From assembly GCF_047238345.1 (NCBI RefSeq), contig NZ_JBDFMQ010000001.1, forward strand, positions 2,170,001 to 2,234,000: a stretch of 64,000 nucleotides of DNA, read 5' to 3'. This document shows positions 25,491 to 35,400 of this stretch, piece by piece (the first letter of the stretch is position 1; every line of letters begins with the position of its first letter). Under the pieces are notes generated by a model. It saw only the letters and a program-made list of their open reading frames with translations. It did no database searches and was not told where the DNA came from. The position numbers were made by a program, and so were the translations under genes. The DNA comes from Shouchella sp047238345 (GTDB lineage Bacteria; Bacillota; Bacilli; Bacillales; Bacillaceae_D).

Positions 25491-27314
25491 TTAAATTCTT
25501 TGAAGTTTTGGTAGACCTAAAATGGAAAAGATTATTTCTAGTTGCGCCAAGACAAGTTCGGTTAGTTTTAGTCTTCTTTTTTGTTGCTCTGGCGACGCTT
25601 TTATGACTGGGCATTGCGCATAAAAACGATTATAAAAGCTCGCTAATTCAAACGCATACGTACAAAGTAAATTTGGTTCTAATTCATTGACACCACGCTC
25701 CATTGCCAAAGTCCAACCAGCGAGATGTTTTAAAATCGCTCGTTCCGTATCTTCTGCTTCAACAAATGAACTACCTTGAGACGTTAATCCCTCTTGTTGT
25801 GCTTTTTGTAGGATGCTGTTCGCTCGAGCATAGGTGTAAATTAAATAGATTCCTGTATTTCCAGTTACTTGCGTTGCTTCTTCTAAGTCAAACACAATGT
25901 CTGAAGTAGTGTTGTAGCGAAGCATATTGTAGCGAATCGCAGCAAAAGTAAGAGCTTCGATTGTTGCATCGTTCGCTTGTGGACTTTGGGTGCGAATCGC
26001 TTCTTTCATTTCTTCAATCAACTCGCTAATTTTAATACCGATGCCTTTTCGACCTGACATCGCGTATACATCTTTACCGTCTACTGTTTCAAGCCCTAAA
26101 GTTGATGCCGTATTCTTACTTAACGAGACAACACCGTAAGAAACATGCTTCAGTTGGTCTGCTTGTTGTTCATAGCCAACTGCATACAATGCTTGCTTAA
26201 CGACTTTTTGTGGGTATTCTTGACGGTAATCAATGACATTAATGACCGCATCTGCACGTCCAAAAGATCGCGCTTGTCCATCGGCTGCGGTTGTCCATAA
26301 CGTATCTGTTTTCTTCTTATAAGAAAAGTCGTTTTCTAGCAAGCCAAACTTCCACATATGGTACGCAATATCCTTAGCTGTATACGTCAATACTCCGTTA
26401 GACCGTACTAACACTTTATCAGCTAGATACTCAGATGAGTGGTCATCTTGTTCTTCTCCTGTTCGAATGACCCAGCAACCTGCTTGTGGTCCTTCTTGTT
26501 GCTTAAAAAACACATCTGTTGTTTGCAAGGTTTCAAACGCTTTTTGCCAAAAACCATTGCGGACAATCTCTCTTTCCCATACGAGCAAATCGTATGAAAT
26601 ATCAAATTGTCCCATTTCTTCTACATGCTCCATTGATAATTTGTCGGCCACTGCATAACCAAGCCACGACACGCTATTATTCCCTTCTTCAAGCTTATGT
26701 AGTACGTCATCTCTCGTTTCGGTCGAGCGCTCTCCTTTATCGTAAAGTTGATTTAAAGACGAATAGACATCCCAACAATAGTCACCAAAACGGACAGCAG
26801 GTTTATCTGATTCAATATGTAAGAGAGCCGTTAGCGTATCTGCAAGTTGATTGCCTAAATCATCAATATAGTTATGGGTTTCAACTTGGTTGCCGCCGTG
26901 TCGCATCATGCGAGCTAGAGTGTCACCGATACAAGCGTTGCGAAGATGACCAATGTGAGCAGATTTATTTGGGTTAATGGACGTATGTTCGATCACAACT
27001 TTTCGCTGTTGATCTGAATGAAGCGGGTTCATGTCAAATGTGACTTGTTCCCAAGCGATAAAAAAATTAATAAACCCAGGCTTTACAACATCAATTTGCT
27101 TAACAGGTAACTGCTTTTCTTCTAACTTCAATTTTAACTCATTCGCAAGATCAAATGGGTTTTTCCGTGCGACTCGCGCAAGTTTCAGCGCAATATTTGT
27201 AGCATAATCGCCGTGGGATAGTTGCGCGGGTTGTTCGATTTCAATCTGGATCTCCGAAGAATAAGAAGCGACAACATCGTTAATCGCTTGTTGTAAAACC
27301 TGGCCTATGTTCAT
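25491..27314 (-). CDS. argS: Arginyl-tRNA synthetase, inserted in the trmD-rplS interval
   Basis: ArgRS charges tRNA-Arg. The protein has 607 residues: an N-terminal additional domain (about 1-105), the HIGH motif in SAHIGHLRNA (120-123), the DDLGNQ segment, a degenerate KMSK loop MSGRKG (419-424) and a C-terminal anticodon-binding helical domain (about 480-607). It is longer than B. subtilis ArgS (556) and differs strongly from it. B. subtilis has no argS between trmD and rplS; its argS is elsewhere. This may be a second, horizontally acquired copy or the only one, which cannot be decided from this window. ATG 27314 follows AAAGGAG, and trmD ends 18 bases upstream, so it is probably read through from the trmD operon. 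No T-box leader is present. Confidence 0.9.
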   Translation of the reverse strand: MNIGQVLQQAINDVVASYSSEIQIEIEQPAQLSHGDYATNIALKLARVARKNPFDLANELKLKLEEKQLPVKQIDVVKPGFINFFIAWEQVTFDMNPLHSDQQRKVVIEHTSINPNKSAHIGHLRNACIGDTLARMMRHGGNQVETHNYIDDLGNQLADTLTALLHIESDKPAVRFGDYCWDVYSSLNQLYDKGERSTETRDDVLHKLEEGNNSVSWLGYAVADKLSMEHVEEMGQFDISYDLLVWEREIVRNGFWQKAFETLQTTDVFFKQQEGPQAGCWVIRTGEEQDDHSSEYLADKVLVRSNGVLTYTAKDIAYHMWKFGLLENDFSYKKKTDTLWTTAADGQARSFGRADAVINVIDYRQEYPQKVVKQALYAVGYEQQADQLKHVSYGVVSLSKNTASTLGLETVDGKDVYAMSGRKGIGIKISELIEEMKEAIRTQSPQANDATIEALTFAAIRYNMLRYNTTSDIVFDLEEATQVTGNTGIYLIYTYARANSILQKAQQEGLTSQGSSFVEAEDTERAILKHLAGWTLAMERGVNELEPNLLCTYAFELASFYNRFYAQCPVIKASPEQQKRRLKLTELVLAQLEIIFSILGLPKLQRI

Positions 27315-27332
27315 CGTTGTTTCTCCTTTATG

Positions 27333-28076
27333 CTATAGTTTGTTTTGTTCGTCTTTAAGCTGTTGAATAAATGATTCATCTTCTTTCGTTAATGAATAGA
27401 CGTCAAGTAAATCTGGGCGCCGATGAAACGTTCTCCGCAATGACTCTTTTCTGCGCCAGTCTTCAATATTTTCGTGATGACCAGATAACAAAACGTCTGG
27501 TACATCCATGCCGCGAAATGTAGCTGGTCGTGTGTAATGAGGATGCTCCAGAAGCCCAGTAGAGTATGAATCGGTTATGGCGGAATCATCATTCCCAAGC
27601 ACACCAGGAAGTAAACGTGTGACGCTATCTGCAATCACCATCGCCCCTAATTCACCGCCAGTTAAGACAAAATCCCCGATTGATACTTCATCCGTTACGA
27701 GGAATTGGCGAACGCGCTCATCAAATCCTTCATAGTGCCCACAAAGAAACACTAGATGTTCTTCGTTTGCAAACTCTTCAGCTTTTGCCTGTGTAAATCG
27801 CTCGCCTTGCGGACAAAGCAACACGACTCTCGGTTTCGTTTCCTGTTGCTCCGTAATCTGAGCCACAGCATCAAATATCGGCTGGGGAGTTAGCACCATT
27901 CCAGCTCCACCACCATACGGATAGTCGTCCACTTTTTTGTGTTTATTTTCAGTGAATGCACGGAAATCAATTGCGCGAAAGGAAACGACGCCTTTTTCTT
28001 GTGCTTGCTTTAAAATTGATGAACCAAACACCCCTGAAAACATTTCCGGGAATAACGTTAATATATCAATTTTCAT
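27333..28076 (-). CDS. trmD: tRNA (guanine-N1)-methyltransferase TrmD
   Basis: TrmD makes m1G37 in tRNAs, needed to prevent frameshifting. It has the SPOUT knot residues in LCGHYEGFDERV, the SIGDFVLTGGELGAMV block and the RPATFRGMDVPDVLLSGHH segment. Length 247 (B. subtilis 243). It begins one base after the rimM stop region (TAATG overlap), and rimM-trmD form a coupled pair. Confidence 0.98.
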   Translation of the reverse strand: MKIDILTLFPEMFSGVFGSSILKQAQEKGVVSFRAIDFRAFTENKHKKVDDYPYGGGAGMVLTPQPIFDAVAQITEQQETKPRVVLLCPQGERFTQAKAEEFANEEHLVFLCGHYEGFDERVRQFLVTDEVSIGDFVLTGGELGAMVIADSVTRLLPGVLGNDDSAITDSYSTGLLEHPHYTRPATFRGMDVPDVLLSGHHENIEDWRRKESLRRTFHRRPDLLDVYSLTKEDESFIQQLKDEQNKL

Positions 28077-28594
28077 TAATCGTCTAACCCTTCCATTACG
28101 TGAACTTTCACAACGCTTGCTTCAAGATCGACTTCTTTTACCACCTGTTCAATATATGGAAGGAGTAAGTCTTTTTTACCTGAGCGTTGTACCACCCACA
28201 CATCATTCGCTCCTGTTTCAATAATGTCTGTAATCGTCCCCAGATCATTTTCTTCTTCATCCGTAACCCGACAGCCGATGATCTCATGGTAATAAAACTC
28301 GTGTTCGTCAAGTTCACTTAGTAGCTTTTCAGACACATAAAGGTAGCTTCCTTTAAAGCCCTCTACATCATTCATATTCGTGTAGCCTTCAAACGTCAGC
28401 AAATCAAAATTCTTATGCTTGCGGTGGCTTGTCACTTGTAGCAACGTTCCTTTTTCCTCTGGACGACTGGCCACCTTTAATTGCGATCCAATTGCAAATC
28501 GCTCTTCTCCAAAATCAGTATTTGCTAATACTCTTACTTCGCCACGAACACCGTGTGTATTTACAAGTCTTCCTACATTAAACCATTGTGTCAT
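28076..28594 (-). CDS. rimM: 16S rRNA processing protein RimM
   Basis: RimM assists maturation of the 30S head through binding S19. The N-terminal RimM domain (FNVGRLVNTHGVRGEVRVLANTD is the usual opening) and the C-terminal PRC-barrel (about residues 95-170, VWVVQRSGKKDLLLPY) are present. Length 172 is standard (B. subtilis 174). It overlaps ylqD by four bases and trmD by one. Confidence 0.97.
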   Translation of the reverse strand: MTQWFNVGRLVNTHGVRGEVRVLANTDFGEERFAIGSQLKVASRPEEKGTLLQVTSHRKHKNFDLLTFEGYTNMNDVEGFKGSYLYVSEKLLSELDEHEFYYHEIIGCRVTDEEENDLGTITDIIETGANDVWVVQRSGKKDLLLPYIEQVVKEVDLEASVVKVHVMEGLDD

Positions 28595-29004
28595 GTGTCT
28601 TTGTTCTCACTTTCTCTAATTTCATGTATCATGCCATCTTTCACAACAATCGTCAACGGGGATTGCGCTGAAACCCACTTTTCACCAACAGCTACATCGA
28701 CTAATACATCTGTGTACTCAACAAATAGTTCTGTACCATCTGCTAGATGATGTAATTGTTCGGATTTAAATTGAGTCGACTGTAGCTTTTCTTGACGTTT
28801 TTTTATTTCGGAATCAAATCTTTCTTTCAGCGAAGGTGCCGTTTGTGCAGATGCTTTTTTTTGGGCACGCTGAAGTTGAAATTCTAGCTGCTTCATTTCT
28901 TTTTCATATTGCGCCTGTTCCGCTTGAAATGATTGTGTCAACTCCTGACGTTTCTTTTCTGTCAATACATGTTTGACAGATGCTTTTCGGATGCATTTCA
29001 TCAC
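28591..29004 (-). CDS. ylqD: YlqD family protein
   Basis: A 137-residue protein with a long helical coiled-coil region (about 15-75, rich in Gln, Lys and Glu) and a small beta-rich C-terminal part (FVEYTDVLVDVAVGEKW). This is the YlqD family, found in the rpsP-trmD region of bacilli, function unknown. It starts 47 bases after the khpA terminator, with AGGAGG upstream, and its stop overlaps the rimM start, so it is translationally coupled to rimM. Confidence 0.85.
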   Translation of the reverse strand: MMKCIRKASVKHVLTEKKRQELTQSFQAEQAQYEKEMKQLEFQLQRAQKKASAQTAPSLKERFDSEIKKRQEKLQSTQFKSEQLHHLADGTELFVEYTDVLVDVAVGEKWVSAQSPLTIVVKDGMIHEIRESENKDT

Positions 29005-29019
29005 ACATTCCTCCTATGC

Positions 29020-29051
29020 AAAAAAAAGGGTGAGGTTTCCCTCTCCCTTTT
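29020..29051 (-). terminator. Rho-independent terminator after khpA
   Basis: Minus strand: arms AAAAGGG..GAGG and CCTC..CCCTTTT form a 12-bp stem with one A-A mismatch, closed by a GAAA tetraloop and followed by a long T-run. It begins at the khpA stop codon, so rpsP-khpA may be separated from ylqD-rimM-trmD. Confidence 0.85.
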
Positions 29052-29278
29052 CAATCAGCAATATCGAGTCGTACCCGCTCATGTTGTTTGTTTGCAGCAT
29101 AAAGCACTGAACGAATCGCCTTCGCTGTTCTACCTTGCTTTCCAATCACTTTTCCCATATCATCCGGATGGACAGAAAGACGTAACACTGTTGTTCTTTC
29201 CTCTTGCGCTTCTTCGACTTGCACAGCATCAGGGTAATCCACTAATGATTTCGCAATATGTTCAACCAAAGCTTTCAT
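29051..29278 (-). CDS. khpA: KH-domain RNA-binding protein KhpA (YlqC)
   Basis: KhpA is a small single-KH RNA-binding protein that pairs with KhpB/Jag and affects cell division and sRNA biology in Firmicutes. The whole 75-residue protein is one KH fold with the GXXG loop as GKQG in DDMGKVIGKQGRTAKAIR. It follows rpsP by 24 bases, with AGGAGG upstream of ATG 29278. Confidence 0.95.
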   Translation of the reverse strand: MKALVEHIAKSLVDYPDAVQVEEAQEERTTVLRLSVHPDDMGKVIGKQGRTAKAIRSVLYAANKQHERVRLDIAD

Positions 29279-29302
29279 CCATTTGATCCTCCTTAGGAGT
29301 GA

Positions 29303-29575
29303 TTATTTAGCGTTTTTTTCGTTATGAAGCTTCTCCATAAGACCTGCATTTGAGAACAAGTTACGAACTGTGTCAGAAGGCTTCGCACCTTTTAACATCC
29401 ACTCAAGTGCTTTATCTTCTTTGATCTCTACTTTAGCAGGTTGAGCGATTGGGTTATATGTTCCAATCTCTTCAATGAATCGTCCATCACGTGGGAAACG
29501 AGAATCTGCAACTACTACACGGTAAAATGGGGCTTTTTTAGAACCCATACGCTTTAATCGAATTTTAACAGCCAT
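29303..29575 (-). CDS. rpsP: 30S ribosomal protein S16
   Basis: S16 is a small 30S assembly protein. From ATG 29575 (MAVKIRLKRMGSKKAPFYR) it has 90 residues, as in B. subtilis; the open frame to 29608 is ignored because GGAGGTG fits this ATG. It has its own sigma-A promoter just upstream. Confidence 0.98.
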   Translation of the reverse strand: MAVKIRLKRMGSKKAPFYRVVVADSRFPRDGRFIEEIGTYNPIAQPAKVEIKEDKALEWMLKGAKPSDTVRNLFSNAGLMEKLHNEKNAK

Positions 29576-29614
29576 TAGCTGTACACCTCCAAATAATATT
29601 AAACACAATTTTTA

Positions 29615-29643
29615 ATCATATCATTAATGATACGTTCGGACAA
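29615..29643 (-). promoter_or_regulatory. Sigma-A promoter for rpsP
   Basis: Minus strand TTGTCC, 17-base spacer, TATGAT, in the short gap between ffh and rpsP, about 40 bases before the rpsP start. Confidence 0.75.
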
Positions 29644-29665
29644 GGTTTTTTTAAATCAGTACGAT

Positions 29666-31021
29666 TTAAAATGGGAGTTTAAACCCACCGAGACCTTTGC
29701 CTCGTTTTTTCCCTTTTCCAGCTTGCATGCCCGACATTTGCTTCATCATCTTCTTCATATCTTCAAATTGTTTCAACAAGCGATTCACGTCCTGGATGGT
29801 CGTACCGCTTCCTTTCGCAATTCGCTTCCGACGACTTCCATTAATGACAGCCGGGTCACGCTTTTCAAGGGGCGTCATTGATTTAACAATCGCCTCAACT
29901 CGAACAAGTTGGTTTTCATCAACTTTTAGATCTTTCATACCCTTTTTGTTCATACCTGGCATCATACCAAGTAAATCTTCTAAAGGGCCCATGCTTTTGA
30001 CTTGTTCTAACTGCTCTAAAAAGTCATCAAATGTAAAGTCCATCGTCCGCAATTTTTTCTCTAGTTCTTTTGCTTTTTCTTCATCTACATTTGTCTGTGC
30101 TTTTTCAATAAGAGAAAGAACATCTCCCATCCCTAAAATCCGGGATGCCATTCGCTCTGGGTGGAACGCTTCGAGCTGGTCGATCTTTTCCCCCATACCT
30201 GCGAATTTAATCGGCGTGTTCGTCACCGCTTTAATCGAAATTGCGGCCCCCCCACGGGTATCGCCATCAAGCTTCGTTAAGACTGCGCCTGTAACATCTA
30301 GCTGCTCATTAAAGCTTTCTGCTACGTTGACAGCATCTTGACCTGTCATGGAGTCAACAACAAGCAAAATTTCATCAGGCTTGACTGTTTCCTTAATGTC
30401 CGATAGCTCGGTCATTAACGTTTCGTCAATGTGTAATCGTCCAGCTGTATCAAGGAGCACATAATCGTGGTGCTCTTCTTTTGCTTTTTGAACCGCTTGT
30501 TTCGCAATTTCAACGGGACTTACTTGATCGCCTAGTGAAAACACTGGCATATCAAGCTGTTTTCCGAGCGTTTCTAACTGCTTTATTGCGGCAGGACGGT
30601 ATACATCACAAGCAACCAGTAAAGGTGTACGATTGTGGTTTTTGCGTAGATGGTTCGCAAGTTTTGCCGTAGTTGTTGTCTTACCAGCACCTTGCAACCC
30701 AACCATCATCACAATCGTTGGTGATTTTGGAGATACGGCAATTTTGCTCTGTTCAGAGCCCATTAATGCCGTTAATTCTTCATTCACCACTTTGATTACT
30801 TGTTGCCCTGGCGTTAAGCTTTTCATGACATCTTGACCTAACGCTTTTTCTTTCACACTCGCAATAAACTGCTTCACGACTTTGAAGTTAACATCTGCTT
30901 CAAGAAGAGCTAAGCGAACTTCACGCATCATTTCTTTGATGTCTTGTTCACTCACTTTTCCTTTTCCGCGGATTTTGGTTAACGTATCTTGCAGGCGTGC
31001 GGCGAGTCCTTCAAATGCCAA
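29666..31021 (-). CDS. ffh: Signal recognition particle GTPase Ffh
   Basis: Ffh binds signal sequences and 4.5S/scRNA and targets ribosomes to FtsY. The NG domain has P-loop GLQGAGKTTTTAKLA (about residue 109) and the DTAGRLHIDE and TKLDGDTRGGAA motifs; the Met-rich M domain (about 295-450) ends in the basic GKGKKRGKGLGGFKLPF. Length 451 (B. subtilis 446). It is preceded by ylxM (19-base gap) with a shared promoter upstream. Confidence 0.98.
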   Translation of the reverse strand: MAFEGLAARLQDTLTKIRGKGKVSEQDIKEMMREVRLALLEADVNFKVVKQFIASVKEKALGQDVMKSLTPGQQVIKVVNEELTALMGSEQSKIAVSPKSPTIVMMVGLQGAGKTTTTAKLANHLRKNHNRTPLLVACDVYRPAAIKQLETLGKQLDMPVFSLGDQVSPVEIAKQAVQKAKEEHHDYVLLDTAGRLHIDETLMTELSDIKETVKPDEILLVVDSMTGQDAVNVAESFNEQLDVTGAVLTKLDGDTRGGAAISIKAVTNTPIKFAGMGEKIDQLEAFHPERMASRILGMGDVLSLIEKAQTNVDEEKAKELEKKLRTMDFTFDDFLEQLEQVKSMGPLEDLLGMMPGMNKKGMKDLKVDENQLVRVEAIVKSMTPLEKRDPAVINGSRRKRIAKGSGTTIQDVNRLLKQFEDMKKMMKQMSGMQAGKGKKRGKGLGGFKLPF

Positions 31022-31040
31022 TAAAATCGCCTCCTACGTC

Positions 31041-31376
31041 CTAATCAAGTTTCTCTAATTGATCCGTCAGTTCATTCAACAGCTGCTCTCTATCGTCCTC
31101 TTTAGCGTATTCGCGTAAACGCGACACAATCGAACGACGGGCTTCAAACTTTTCTAACAAACCAAGCTTTGCCTCATAATCTTCAAGCATCGTTTCCGTT
31201 CGTCGAATGTTATCATACACTGCTTGGCGGCTCACTTCATATTCATCGGCGATCTCACCAAGCGAATAGTCATCTAAATAATAACGGGTCATGTAGTTTT
31301 GCTGTTTTTCCGTTAATAAGGGCTGATAAAAATCAAACAAGTAGTTCATGCGTAACGTCTTATCGAGCACGGTCAT
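31041..31376 (-). CDS. ylxM: YlxM, SRP-associated helix-turn-helix protein
   Basis: YlxM is a UPF0122 sigma-factor-like HTH protein that modulates SRP assembly in Gram-positives. The sequence opens LRMNYLFDFYQPLLTEKQQNY and the HTH is in SLGEIADEYEVSRQAVYDNI. The ATG 31376 has a very close AAGGAG; GTG 31370 (MLDKTLR) is better spaced, so the start may be two codons later. Length about 110, as in B. subtilis. A strong promoter lies upstream. Confidence 0.93.
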   Translation of the reverse strand: MTVLDKTLRMNYLFDFYQPLLTEKQQNYMTRYYLDDYSLGEIADEYEVSRQAVYDNIRRTETMLEDYEAKLGLLEKFEARRSIVSRLREYAKEDDREQLLNELTDQLEKLD

Positions 31377-31412
31377 TTCTCCTTGTTAAGTCAATTCCCT
31401 TTACGATTAAAC

Positions 31413-31441
31413 ATGTTACAACATCAACGTTCTGCTGTCAA
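31413..31441 (-). promoter_or_regulatory. Strong sigma-A promoter for ylxM-ffh
   Basis: Minus strand TTGACA (perfect -35), 17-base spacer, TAACAT, about 40 bases upstream of ylxM. This gives SRP genes an expression start independent of smc-ftsY. Confidence 0.85.
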
Positions 31442-31466
31442 GTTTTTATCTTAACAACACTTTTAG

Positions 31467-32453
31467 CTACGCTTCGTTAGACTCAATCATGTCTTTGAAA
31501 AGGCCATAAACAAACTGCTCTGCATCAAATGGCTGCAAATCATCTTTCTGCTCGCCTAGTCCAATAAATTTAACAGGAATGTCAAGCTCTTGACGGACTG
31601 CAATAACAATTCCCCCTTTTGCTGTTCCATCGAGTTTCGTAAGGACTAAGCCAGTTACATCCGTTGATTGTCCAAATGCTTTTGCTTGTGCCAGGGCATT
31701 TTGACCTGTGGTCGCATCAAGCACGAGCAAGACTTCATGAGGCGCGCCTGGCACCTCTCGCTCAATGACGCGCTTTACTTTTGCAAGCTCATTCATTAAA
31801 TTGACTTTGTTTTGCAGACGCCCAGCTGTATCACAAATAAGAACATCGGCTTGCCTTGATTTTGCCGCTGCCACTGCATCATACATGACCGCTGCTGGAT
31901 CAGAACCTGCCTGTTGTTTAATGACAGGCACACCGACTCGTTCTCCCCATACGTCTAGTTGTTCAATCGCGCCAGCCCGAAACGTATCCCCTGCTGCTAG
32001 CACAACGGATTTCCCTTGACTTTTCAAATGGTGCGCCAGTTTACCGATGGACGTTGTCTTCCCAACCCCATTCACACCAACAACGAGAATAACAGAGAGT
32101 TCGTCTTCTTTCAGCTTTAACCCTGCATCGTCTCCATCTTTTTCAAGCAGACCAGCAAGCTTTTCTGAAATAACTGGCTGGATTTCGACCGTGTCTTTAA
32201 TATTGCGTAGACGAACTTCATCTTTTAACTCATCTACAAGTTCCATTACATTCGTCACACCGACGTCGGCACTAATTAACAATTCTTCTAGCTCTTCAAA
32301 AAAGTCCTCATCGACTTTCCTGTAGCGAGCAACTAGTTCGTTCATCTTTCCTGAGAAGCTTGTTCTCGTTTTCTCTAAGCCACTCTTAAATTTCTCTGAC
32401 ACATCGGTTGTTTGCTGTGTCATTTTATCTTTCAATTTTTTAAAAAAGCTCAT
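31467..32453 (-). CDS. ftsY: Signal recognition particle receptor FtsY
   Basis: FtsY is the SRP receptor GTPase that delivers nascent chains to the Sec translocon. It has an N domain (FFEELEELLISADVGV), P-loop GVNGVGKTTSIGKLA (about residues 128-142), DTAGRLQNK and TKLDGTAKGG motifs and the C-terminal PVKFIGLGEQKDDLQPF. Length 328 (B. subtilis 329); the Lys-rich amphipathic N-terminus is short, as in Bacillus. It follows smc by 8 bases. Confidence 0.98.
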   Translation of the reverse strand: MSFFKKLKDKMTQQTTDVSEKFKSGLEKTRTSFSGKMNELVARYRKVDEDFFEELEELLISADVGVTNVMELVDELKDEVRLRNIKDTVEIQPVISEKLAGLLEKDGDDAGLKLKEDELSVILVVGVNGVGKTTSIGKLAHHLKSQGKSVVLAAGDTFRAGAIEQLDVWGERVGVPVIKQQAGSDPAAVMYDAVAAAKSRQADVLICDTAGRLQNKVNLMNELAKVKRVIEREVPGAPHEVLLVLDATTGQNALAQAKAFGQSTDVTGLVLTKLDGTAKGGIVIAVRQELDIPVKFIGLGEQKDDLQPFDAEQFVYGLFKDMIESNEA

Positions 32454-32461
32454 TGGCTCAC

Positions 32462-35400
32462 CTAACTTTCAATCATTTGTCTTGATTCTTCTAACCGAAC
32501 AGAAACGACTCTCGATACGCCTGACTCTTCCATTGTGACCCCGTACAGGACGTCAGCACCTTCCATCGTCCCTTTTCGGTGCGTTACGACAATAAACTGG
32601 GTGCGTGTGGAAAAATCGCGTAAATACTGGGCAAAGCGACTCACGTTTGCTTCATCTAACGCCGCCTCCACTTCATCAAGTACACAGAACGGTACTGGAC
32701 GCACTTGGAGAATCGCAAACAAGAGCGCAATGGCCGTTAGCGCCCGCTCTCCGCCAGAAAGCAAGCCAAGCTGCTGCTTTTTCTTCCCAGGAGGTCGAGC
32801 CACAATATCAATGCCTGTGGTCAGTGGCGCGTTTTCATCCGTTAAGATTAAATCAGCATCACCGCCGCCAAAGAGTTTCACAAACACTTCTTGAAAATGG
32901 GTGCGAATACGTGCAAAGGTCGTCATAAAACGTTTGCTCATCTCTTCATCCATTTCCTCAATCGCTTGATCAAGCGACTGCCTAGCATCAAGCAAGTCTG
33001 TTCGCTGTGCCGTTAAAAATTGGTAGCGTCCATTAATCCGTTCGAATTCGTCTATCGCGCCGAGATTAATGACACCTAGCTCTTCAATTGAACGCCTTGT
33101 GAGCGTCAGTTTCTTTTTCGCCTCTTCAAGTGTGTCTGACATTGGGTATCGTTGTTTTGCTCCTTCGTAAGACAGTTCGTACTCCTCTCTTAATCGATTT
33201 AAGCGATAGTCCAAATCAACATCAAGGCGATTCACTCGCACTTCTAACGTTTGACTCTTCGTCAAAATTGTCTCAAGTTCCTCTTGATTGTGCTTATTTT
33301 CTTTGCCAAGGCGTTCATATTTTTCATGGTACTGCGTTTCTTCATCATTCAACATGTCTAACTGTTTTGCGAGTGCCGCTTTTTCATCCATGCCGTCTGT
33401 AATTAATTTTGTTAGCGACTCTTTTGTTAGCGTCTGTTCACCAGAACTTGAATGGAGCAATTGATAGTTTTCCATTTCCAATTCAAGTGCTTGAACATTT
33501 TGCTCGTATTGTCTCGTCGTTTCTTCAAGTTGACTTTGGTTATACGTGAGCTGCTGACGAATTTCTGCTCGCTGCACTTTCAGCTCCGTTAATTCCGCCT
33601 GCGCTTGTTCTTTCGCTACTTGCTCATGATCGAGCTGGAGCTGAAGCTCTTCAATTTTTTTCTCTAATTGAGCCGCCTCTTGCACAGCATGTTGCTCAGC
33701 TTGCTCAATGTCAGATAAGCGTTTCTTCGTTACATCGCCTTCCTGTTCATCCGACGCTTTTAACCGTTCTAGCCGCTCATGTTCGCGTTTTAATTGGGTA
33801 ACCTCAAGCTCTTTGCTTTGATAAGCTTGCTTGATTTGTTCATAGTCACGAACCAACGCCGATTCTTTCTCTTGTAACACTTGAATGTGACCCTGTTTTT
33901 CATCTCGAGCAGATTTGAAGTTAGCAACTTGTTGTTCTAAAGAAGCAATTGCTTGGTCTAGCTGTACTTTTTTCTCATCTAATTCTTCTTTTTCACGCTT
34001 TCGGCTTAACAGCGATGATTGATTTTGTTTAACGCTTCCTCCCGTCATAGAACCGCCAGGATTAACGACATCTCCTTCAAGCGTTACGATTCGATAACGG
34101 TGGTTAAATTGCTTAGCAATTCGATTGGCTGCTTTTAGTTCTTCTACAATAATTGTCGTCCCTAGCAAAGATTGAATGACATGTTGGTAGCTTTCATTGA
34201 CACTTACAGAATCAGAAGCGATGCTCACAAATCCTTGCTCACGGCTTAAGGCACTTACAACCGCTTCAGGAATCATTCGTGGTTTAATCGTTTTAACAGG
34301 TAAAAATGTCGCCCGTCCAGCTCGCTGATCGCGTAAATACCCAATCGCAGCCCGTGCGGCAGCGTCGTCGTTCACAATCACGTGCTGTGCTTGTCCACCA
34401 AGGGCAATGTCAATCGCTTTTTCCACTTTTTGCGGTACATGAATTAATTCAGCAACAGCCCCGATGACGCCTGTTAGACGATTCCGCTGTTTCAATACTT
34501 CTTTTACGCCTTGAAAAAAGCCAGAGAAATCCTCTTCCATTTCTTGCAAAGCTTCTCTGCGACCATCCACTTTCTGCATGATTTTATAGGCTTCATACAG
34601 CTTCGTTTCTTTTTTGAACAGCGCTTCTTTTTCCGATTCTTCCGATTCACGAAGCGCATGCAATTCCTCTTTTTGCTTCTCTACTTTTGAATGAATCGCA
34701 TCCAGTTCCGCTTTTTGTCTTTTTAATTCCCGTTCCCCTTCAAGTAGCGTTTCGTCTAGAGACGATAGTTCAGACTGATTTTTCTCTGAATAGCGTTGCT
34801 TTTGCTCGACTTGTTCATTTAAGTAACGACGCTCATTCCGAAGAGACGCTTGCTCATTTAACCACTCAATATAGTCTCCTTTTGCATCTTCAATATGGGC
34901 TGCAATCGTTTCTTTTGATTGCGAAAGGGTTTTTTCGAGCTTTTGATAGGCTTCATTTATCGCGCGACTCTTTTGCGTTAGCGTCTCATTTTCTCTTTCA
35001 AATTCTTCTTTCTTGAGCGCCAATCGATCTTTCTCTGCTTGTTTTTGCGCTAATGCTTGCTTACTTTGTTCTTCATCTTTTTGTTTGCTTCGCTGTTTTT
35101 CTTCTAAAATGCCTTTTCGGCCTTCATTTTTTTCAAGCTCTTCACTAATTTTCATGTAGCGCTGCTGAACGTCTGAATTTTTTTCACGACTAGAGCGCTG
35201 CTGTTGGCGAATGGTCTCTAATTCTTCTTCATTAGAGGCTAGTTGAGTTCGTTGTTTTTCAATGACCGTTTTTAAGTTTACTAATTCCTGCGATTGGCTT
35301 TCCCACTCTGTATGTAAATGAGAAATTTCTTCTGTTATCACTTGAATGTCTAGCTGTTCTAGTTCTTCTTTTAAGCGATTGTATTCTTTTGCAACAGCTG

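Noticed and set aside
27315..27332. T-box or other riboswitch upstream of argS
   Set aside because: The gap to trmD is only 18 bases and has room only for the ribosome site.
29645..29668. AAATC/GATTT palindrome after ffh as a terminator
   Set aside because: The stem is only five to eight A-T-rich pairs and the minus-strand side is followed by A, not T.
29697..30341. 214-codon plus-strand ORF inside ffh
   Set aside because: Antisense shadow of a clear gene; composition reflects reverse-complemented ffh codons and there is no start signal.
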